Source: Bacteroidia bacterium | GTDB lineage: Bacteria; Bacteroidota; Bacteroidia; UKL13-3 | Direction of reading: 5' to 3' | NCBI GenBank assembly: GCA_020049855.1 | Contig: JAGVLJ010000013.1 | Span: 1-64,000, forward strand | Length of the DNA stretch: 64,000 nucleotides | In this document: positions 59,675 to 64,000 of the stretch, in pieces | Layout: every line of letters starts with the position of its first letter | How positions within the stretch are numbered: position 1 is the first letter of the stretch | Notes under the pieces: model-generated | Database searches by the model: none | Told to the model about the DNA's origin: nothing | The model's input: the letters and a program-made list of their open reading frames with translations, nothing else | Made by a program: the position numbers and the translations under genes

Positions 59675-62600
59675 ATGGATAATAAAAATAAATACTGGAA
59701 AGGTTTAGAACAGCTGAACAATTCTCCTCAATTCGTTCAAACTAAGAGAAACGAGTTTTCGGAAGGACTTCCGCTAGAAGAAGTAATTAACGAGAAAGAT
59801 TTTGAATTATCTTCCAATAGAAGAGATTTCTTAAAATTCTTTGGTTTTAGCGTGTCGGCCGTAGCATTGGCTGCCTGTAACAATGCCCCTATTAAAAATG
59901 CAATTCCATACGTTGTAAAACCTGAAGAAATTACACCCGGTATTCCTAACTACTACGCTTCAAGTTGCGGAGCCTGCTCTGCAGGTTGCAGTATTTTGGT
60001 GAAAACCCGTGAAGGACGTCCGGTAAAAATTGAAGGTAACGAAGAATCTCCCGTTTTCAAAGGTGGTGTTTGTGCTTCAGGTCATGCCAGCCTGTTGAAC
60101 TTATACGATATTGAGCGTTTAAAAAATGCATTCGTATCCGGGAAAGAATCATCATGGGATATTCTTGACAAGGAAGTAAAAGCCGGACTTGCTTCAGCGA
60201 AAAATATTCGCATTGTAAGCGGAACAGTAAATAGCCCTTCTGTTAAAAAAGCTATTGCCGATTTTACAACTAAATATCCATCAACCAAGCATGTGGTATA
60301 TGAACCCATATCTATTTCTGCGTTGATTGAAGCCAATAAACAAGCTTTTGGTAAAGTATCCGTTCCGGGCTATAGATTTGACAAAGCAAAAGTAATAGTA
60401 GGCTTTAACTGCGATTTTCTTGGTACATGGATTTCTCCGGTGGAGTACACCAAGCAATACAGCAGCAACCGCAGACTAACCAAAGACAATCCGGTAATGT
60501 CCCGTCATATTCAATTTGAATCTCTGTTAACCATCACCGGTTCAAGTGCTGATATTCGTATGCCCGTTAAACCTTCGGAAGAAGGAGCCATTTTGATTAG
60601 CTTATATAATAAAATTGCTGCTATGGCGGGAGCTCCTGCTATATCGGGTGCTCAAAATATAGAGAAGGCTGGCAATATGGTTGAAACCACAGCAAAAGAA
60701 TTGTGGGCTGCCAAAGGTGCTTCATTAGTTGTGTGCGGTACAAACAACCTCGACAACCAACTACTCGTTAATGCCATCAATACCCTTCTGGGAAATATTG
60801 GTTCTACTATTGATTTTGATAATTACTCAAATCAAAAAACGGGTAATGATACCGAATTTGCAACCTTCGTTTCTGAAATGAACAGCGGTGCTGTTGATGC
60901 GGTTATTTTCTATAACAGCAATCCAGCTTACAGCTATTCAGATTCAAAGTCATTTGAAACCGGACTGAAAAAAGTGCAATTGAGTATATCTACCTCGCCT
61001 ACATGGGACGAAACAAGTAGAATGGTTAAATATGCAGCACCCGACTCTCATTACTTGGAGTCGTGGGGAGATATAGAACCTAAGAATGGTTACTTTGGCT
61101 TGATTCAGCCTACTATTTCTACTGTGTTTAAAACACGTATGGCTCTTGAGAGTTTCTTAAGGTGGTGTGACAACAACACCGATGCCTATTCGTACATCCA
61201 AAACTACTGGAAATCCACTATTCTACCACTTGGAAACGGGGAATGGAACAAAAGCTTGCATGACGGTTATTTTATTATTCCCGAAAAAGCTGCACAAGTT
61301 TATTCAAACAATGCAAGTCTGGCTAATGTAACCAATACCGCTTACCAAAATTATACCTCGAACAAAGATAAAGTTGAAATCACGTTATACAGTAGTGTGG
61401 CAATTCGTGATGGTGCAGATGCTAATAACCCCTGGTTACAAGAATTACCCGATCCTATTTCAAGTGTAGTGTGGGATAATTATCTGGCTATATCTAAAAC
61501 CCTTGCCGATAAATTAGGCATTGAAGATAATGACTTGGTGAATATCAAAACAAAAAAAGGAAACATTGAGGGTTTACCAACACTTATACAACCCGGACAA
61601 CCCAACAATACTGCCTCGATAGCACTAGGCTACGGGCGTATGGTAAAAGGCAATACCGGAAAAGAAATAGTTGGTAAAAATGCTTTTGGACTTACCGCAT
61701 TGGTAAATGGTCAGGTTTCATATATTTTGGGAGATGTGACTATTGAAAAAGCAGGTGGAAATCGGGAATTAGCCCGCACACAAACTCACCATTACATTGA
61801 AGGACGTGCAATCATAAAAGAAGCTTCACTTGGTGATTACATTAAAGACCCGTTAGCTGCCAATCATGACCATCACGGAAATCTGCGCGATAAAGAAGGA
61901 AAACTGATTACACTTTGGGAAGAGCGCGATGCCAAAGGACATAAATGGGGAATGGTGGTAGACTTAAACGCATGCACCGGATGTGGCTCGTGCATAGTAA
62001 GCTGCTCTGCTGAAAATAATGTACCTGTTGTGGGCCGTCAGGAGGTTTTGGTTCGCAGGGAAATGCATTGGATGCGTATTGACCGTTACTACAGCTTTAA
62101 AAACAAGGAAGGCCAAACTTCAACCAAAGAAAAAGATATTCATAAAAATGTTACCGATTTTGAAAACATTAAAGTTGCTTTTCAACCGGTAATGTGCCAG
62201 CAATGCGGTCATGCACCATGTGAGTCGGTTTGTCCGGTTCTTGCAACAGTGCATAGTTCCGAAGGGTTGAACCAAATGACATATAACCGATGCGTGGGTA
62301 CCCGTTATTGCGCTAACAACTGCCCTTACAAAGTAAGACGTTTCAATTGGTTTCGCTATAACGATAACGAGAAGTTCGATTTCCACTTCAACAATGATTT
62401 AGGTAAAATGGTCATCAACCCTGATGTGACAGTTCGAACCAGAGGTGTAATGGAGAAATGTACTTTCTGTGTGCAGCGTATTCAGGCAGGTAAGCTAAAA
62501 GCTAAGACGGAAAACCGTGAAATAAAAGATGGTGATATCAAAACTGCCTGTCAGCAATCATGTCCGGCCAATGCCATTGTATTCGGTGATATGTTTGATG

Positions 62601-62794
62601 CCAACAGCGAATTAGTAAAATTATTAAAGAACGAAAGAGGTTACCACATGTTGGAAGAACTGAATGTTCAGCCATCAGTAAATTACCTCACTAAGATAAG
62701 AAATGTGGAAGGCACCCTGCTTGAACAAAATGATCATGCAACGGCTAAACACGAAGAGCATAAAGCTGAAGAAACTCATACTGAACATAACTAA
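59675..62794 (+). CDS. actB: Alternative complex III iron-sulfur subunit (ActB, molybdopterin-oxidoreductase-like)
   Basis: A 1039-residue protein. A twin-arginine-like signal NRRDFLKFFGF (48-58) precedes a lipobox-like LAAC ending at C68. The B1 part (to about residue 700) resembles molybdopterin oxidoreductases, with a C-x2-C-x3-C-x27-C set (C98, C101, C105, C133). The B2 part is ferredoxin-like with DLNACTGCGSCIVSC, VMCQQCGHAPCESVC, CVGTRYCANNCPYKVRRFNWF and EKCTFCVQR ... CQQSCPANAI, the ligands for several Fe-S clusters. It receives electrons from quinol oxidation at ActC and feeds the ActA haems. The C-terminus is rich in His/Glu (HATAKHEEHKAEETHTEHN). Confidence 0.93.
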   Translation: MDNKNKYWKGLEQLNNSPQFVQTKRNEFSEGLPLEEVINEKDFELSSNRRDFLKFFGFSVSAVALAACNNAPIKNAIPYVVKPEEITPGIPNYYASSCGACSAGCSILVKTREGRPVKIEGNEESPVFKGGVCASGHASLLNLYDIERLKNAFVSGKESSWDILDKEVKAGLASAKNIRIVSGTVNSPSVKKAIADFTTKYPSTKHVVYEPISISALIEANKQAFGKVSVPGYRFDKAKVIVGFNCDFLGTWISPVEYTKQYSSNRRLTKDNPVMSRHIQFESLLTITGSSADIRMPVKPSEEGAILISLYNKIAAMAGAPAISGAQNIEKAGNMVETTAKELWAAKGASLVVCGTNNLDNQLLVNAINTLLGNIGSTIDFDNYSNQKTGNDTEFATFVSEMNSGAVDAVIFYNSNPAYSYSDSKSFETGLKKVQLSISTSPTWDETSRMVKYAAPDSHYLESWGDIEPKNGYFGLIQPTISTVFKTRMALESFLRWCDNNTDAYSYIQNYWKSTILPLGNGEWNKSLHDGYFIIPEKAAQVYSNNASLANVTNTAYQNYTSNKDKVEITLYSSVAIRDGADANNPWLQELPDPISSVVWDNYLAISKTLADKLGIEDNDLVNIKTKKGNIEGLPTLIQPGQPNNTASIALGYGRMVKGNTGKEIVGKNAFGLTALVNGQVSYILGDVTIEKAGGNRELARTQTHHYIEGRAIIKEASLGDYIKDPLAANHDHHGNLRDKEGKLITLWEERDAKGHKWGMVVDLNACTGCGSCIVSCSAENNVPVVGRQEVLVRREMHWMRIDRYYSFKNKEGQTSTKEKDIHKNVTDFENIKVAFQPVMCQQCGHAPCESVCPVLATVHSSEGLNQMTYNRCVGTRYCANNCPYKVRRFNWFRYNDNEKFDFHFNNDLGKMVINPDVTVRTRGVMEKCTFCVQRIQAGKLKAKTENREIKDGDIKTACQQSCPANAIVFGDMFDANSELVKLLKNERGYHMLEELNVQPSVNYLTKIRNVEGTLLEQNDHATAKHEEHKAEETHTEHN

Positions 62795-62818
62795 TAGTAA
62801 AAAATTAACATTACGGAT

Positions 62819-64000
62819 ATGTACGAATCTCCAATAAGAGAAGTGCTCGTAGAAGGTGGCAAAACTTACACCGATGTATCGAACGATATTTGCCGCCCAT
62901 TAGAGAACAAAGCCACAAAAGGCTGGTGGATTGGTTTCATTGTGTCGGCCCTGGTGCTGGCATTATGGATTGGTGCCACCACCTACACCCTTATGACCGG
63001 TATAGGTACCTGGGGTTTGAATAAAACAGTAGGCTGGGCTTTTGATATTACCAACTTCGTATTTTGGGTTGGTATTGGTCACGCAGGAAAGTTAATCTCC
63101 GCTATCTTGTTATTGTTCCGCCAAAAGTGGAGGATGTCTATCAACCGATCGGCAGAAGCAATGACTATTTTTGCAGTAATTTGTGCAGCTTCATTCATTG
63201 TGTCGCACATGGGGCGTCCATGGGTGGCTTATTGGCCAATTCCTTTACCAAATGCATTTGGTTCATTGTGGGTAAACTTTAACTCGCCCTTAGTTTGGGA
63301 CGTATTTGCGATTTCAACATACTTCTCTGTTTCGTTGGTATTCTGGTATCTGGGATTGATTCCGGATATTGCTACCATTCGCGACCGTGCCACTACCCGC
63401 ATGCGTAAATTCATGTATAATTTTTTTGCAATGGGTTGGGATGGATCAGCACGAACATGGAATCGTTATGAATTAGTTTCATTGATTCTTGCAGGTATTT
63501 CTACCCCACTCGTACTATCGGTACACTCCATTGTGTCAATGGACTTTGCTACATCGGTGATTCCGGGATGGCACACCACTATCTTCCCTCCTTATTTTGT
63601 GGCTGGGGCTATTTTCTCCGGATTCGGAATGGTATTAACGCTGCTGGTAATAGGACGTGTGGTTTTAAAACAGGAAGAATACATTACCATGGGTCACTTA
63701 GATGCCATGTGCAAAGTGGTTATGCTCACAGGTTCAATGGTAGGTTTGGCTTATATAACTGAGTTTTTTATTGCGGCCTACTCGGGTGTTGAATATGAGC
63801 AATACGCGTTTATTAACCGAGCTACCGGACCTTATGCCTGGGCCTACTGGATTATGATGAGTTGCAACCTTATTGCCCCTCAGGTATTCTGGACTAAATG
63901 GGCTCGCTCTACCCCATGGTTTATCTTTGTACTTTCCATCATTGTAAATATTGGGATGTGGTTTGAACGTTTCGTAATTATCGTTACTTCACTTCACCGT
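62819..64000 (+). CDS. actC: Alternative complex III membrane subunit (ActC, NrfD-like), 3' end outside window
   Basis: The frame opened by ATG at 62819 runs without stop to the window end (394 codons), so the gene is truncated by the window edge. It begins MYESPIREVLVEGGKTY, continues with RPLENKATKGWWIGF, and shows at least seven hydrophobic helices. TWGLNKTVGWAFDITNFVFW followed by GIGHAGKLISAILLLFRQKWR is the conserved NrfD/ActC quinol-site region; the usual GHAGTLISA has Lys at the Thr position. ActC is the quinol-oxidising membrane subunit of ACIII and may couple electron transfer to proton translocation. It starts 24 bases after the actB stop. Confidence 0.92.
   Translation, partial: MYESPIREVLVEGGKTYTDVSNDICRPLENKATKGWWIGFIVSALVLALWIGATTYTLMTGIGTWGLNKTVGWAFDITNFVFWVGIGHAGKLISAILLLFRQKWRMSINRSAEAMTIFAVICAASFIVSHMGRPWVAYWPIPLPNAFGSLWVNFNSPLVWDVFAISTYFSVSLVFWYLGLIPDIATIRDRATTRMRKFMYNFFAMGWDGSARTWNRYELVSLILAGISTPLVLSVHSIVSMDFATSVIPGWHTTIFPPYFVAGAIFSGFGMVLTLLVIGRVVLKQEEYITMGHLDAMCKVVMLTGSMVGLAYITEFFIAAYSGVEYEQYAFINRATGPYAWAYWIMMSCNLIAPQVFWTKWARSTPWFIFVLSIIVNIGMWFERFVIIVTSLHR

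Noticed and set aside
1-64000. Insertion sequences, tRNA/rRNA genes, CRISPR arrays and attachment sites
   Set aside because: Read for transposase motifs, direct repeats with regular spacers and tRNA-like cloverleaf sequences; none could be supported.

Overview
The window is a chromosomal piece of a Bacteroidota bacterium. Four things point there: a type IX secretion C-terminal sorting domain on the first gene, a UpxY-like NusG paralogue beside a polysaccharide locus, a promoter of the TTTG / TAnnTTTG type, and an alternative complex III operon in the order typical of the phylum. Everything recognised is on the + strand. There are no tRNA or rRNA genes, no insertion sequences and no CRISPR array. 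No gene-free stretch is longer than about 230 bases.

Layout. (1) 1-1392: end of a large secreted adhesin-like protein. (2) 1555-4026: FdtA/FdtB-like pair for a 3-amino-3,6-dideoxyhexose and a membrane GT2. (3) 4034-5228: NusG-like antiterminator, a strong hairpin leader, and a winged-helix regulator. (4) 5225-9689: WbpP-like epimerase, then a carbamoyltransferase / SGNH hydrolase / DUF5989 / SxtJ cassette. (5) 9692-17481: first nonulosonic acid block (HisH, HisF, YhcH anomerase, DegT aminotransferase, PseG-like hydrolase, two NeuB-family synthases, PglD/NeuD acyltransferase, and a cytidylyltransferase with an extra C-terminal domain). (6) 17483-20172: glycosyltransferase-like protein and Wzx flippase. 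(7) 20159-34666: second nonulosonic acid block with a nearly complete pseudaminic acid set (PseB, PseC, PseG, PseI, PseH), a divergent NeuB plus SpsF pair, a class III aminotransferase, a WbpG-HisH-HisF amidotransferase trio, two formyltransferase-fold proteins and a DUF4910 protein. (8) 34663-42696: AT-rich serotype-like part with transferases, methyltransferases, epimerases and a Wzy-like polymerase. (9) 42686-56095: glycosyltransferases, two AsnB-type amidotransferases, a second WbpG, a WlbA/WbpB dehydrogenase, an aminotransferase and the initiating phosphoglycosyltransferase. (10) 56175-58127: FlaA1/CapD dehydratase behind its own promoter. (11) 58359-64000: alternative complex III genes actA, actB and the start of actC.

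Together regions 2-10 look like one Wzx/Wzy-type locus for an O-antigen, capsule or glycoprotein glycan. It would be rich in nonulosonic acids (pseudaminic acid and at least one more), acetamidino sugars, formylated amino sugars and uronamides. Most neighbours overlap by a few bases (ATGA, GTGA, TTGA, TAATG), which suggests a long co-transcribed unit. Such long units are the usual targets of UpxY-type antiterminators.

The least expected content is the redundancy and mixing inside the nonulosonate part: four NeuB-family synthases in two sequence classes, two PseG hydrolases with no NeuC/LegG, two SpsF-type cytidylyltransferases (one fused to a PglD-N-like domain), two HisH-HisF pairs whose HisF has lost the first catalytic aspartate, and two WbpG proteins. 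I infer at least two CMP-nonulosonates, one of which may not follow a described route. This rests on family recognition by eye; no database search was possible.
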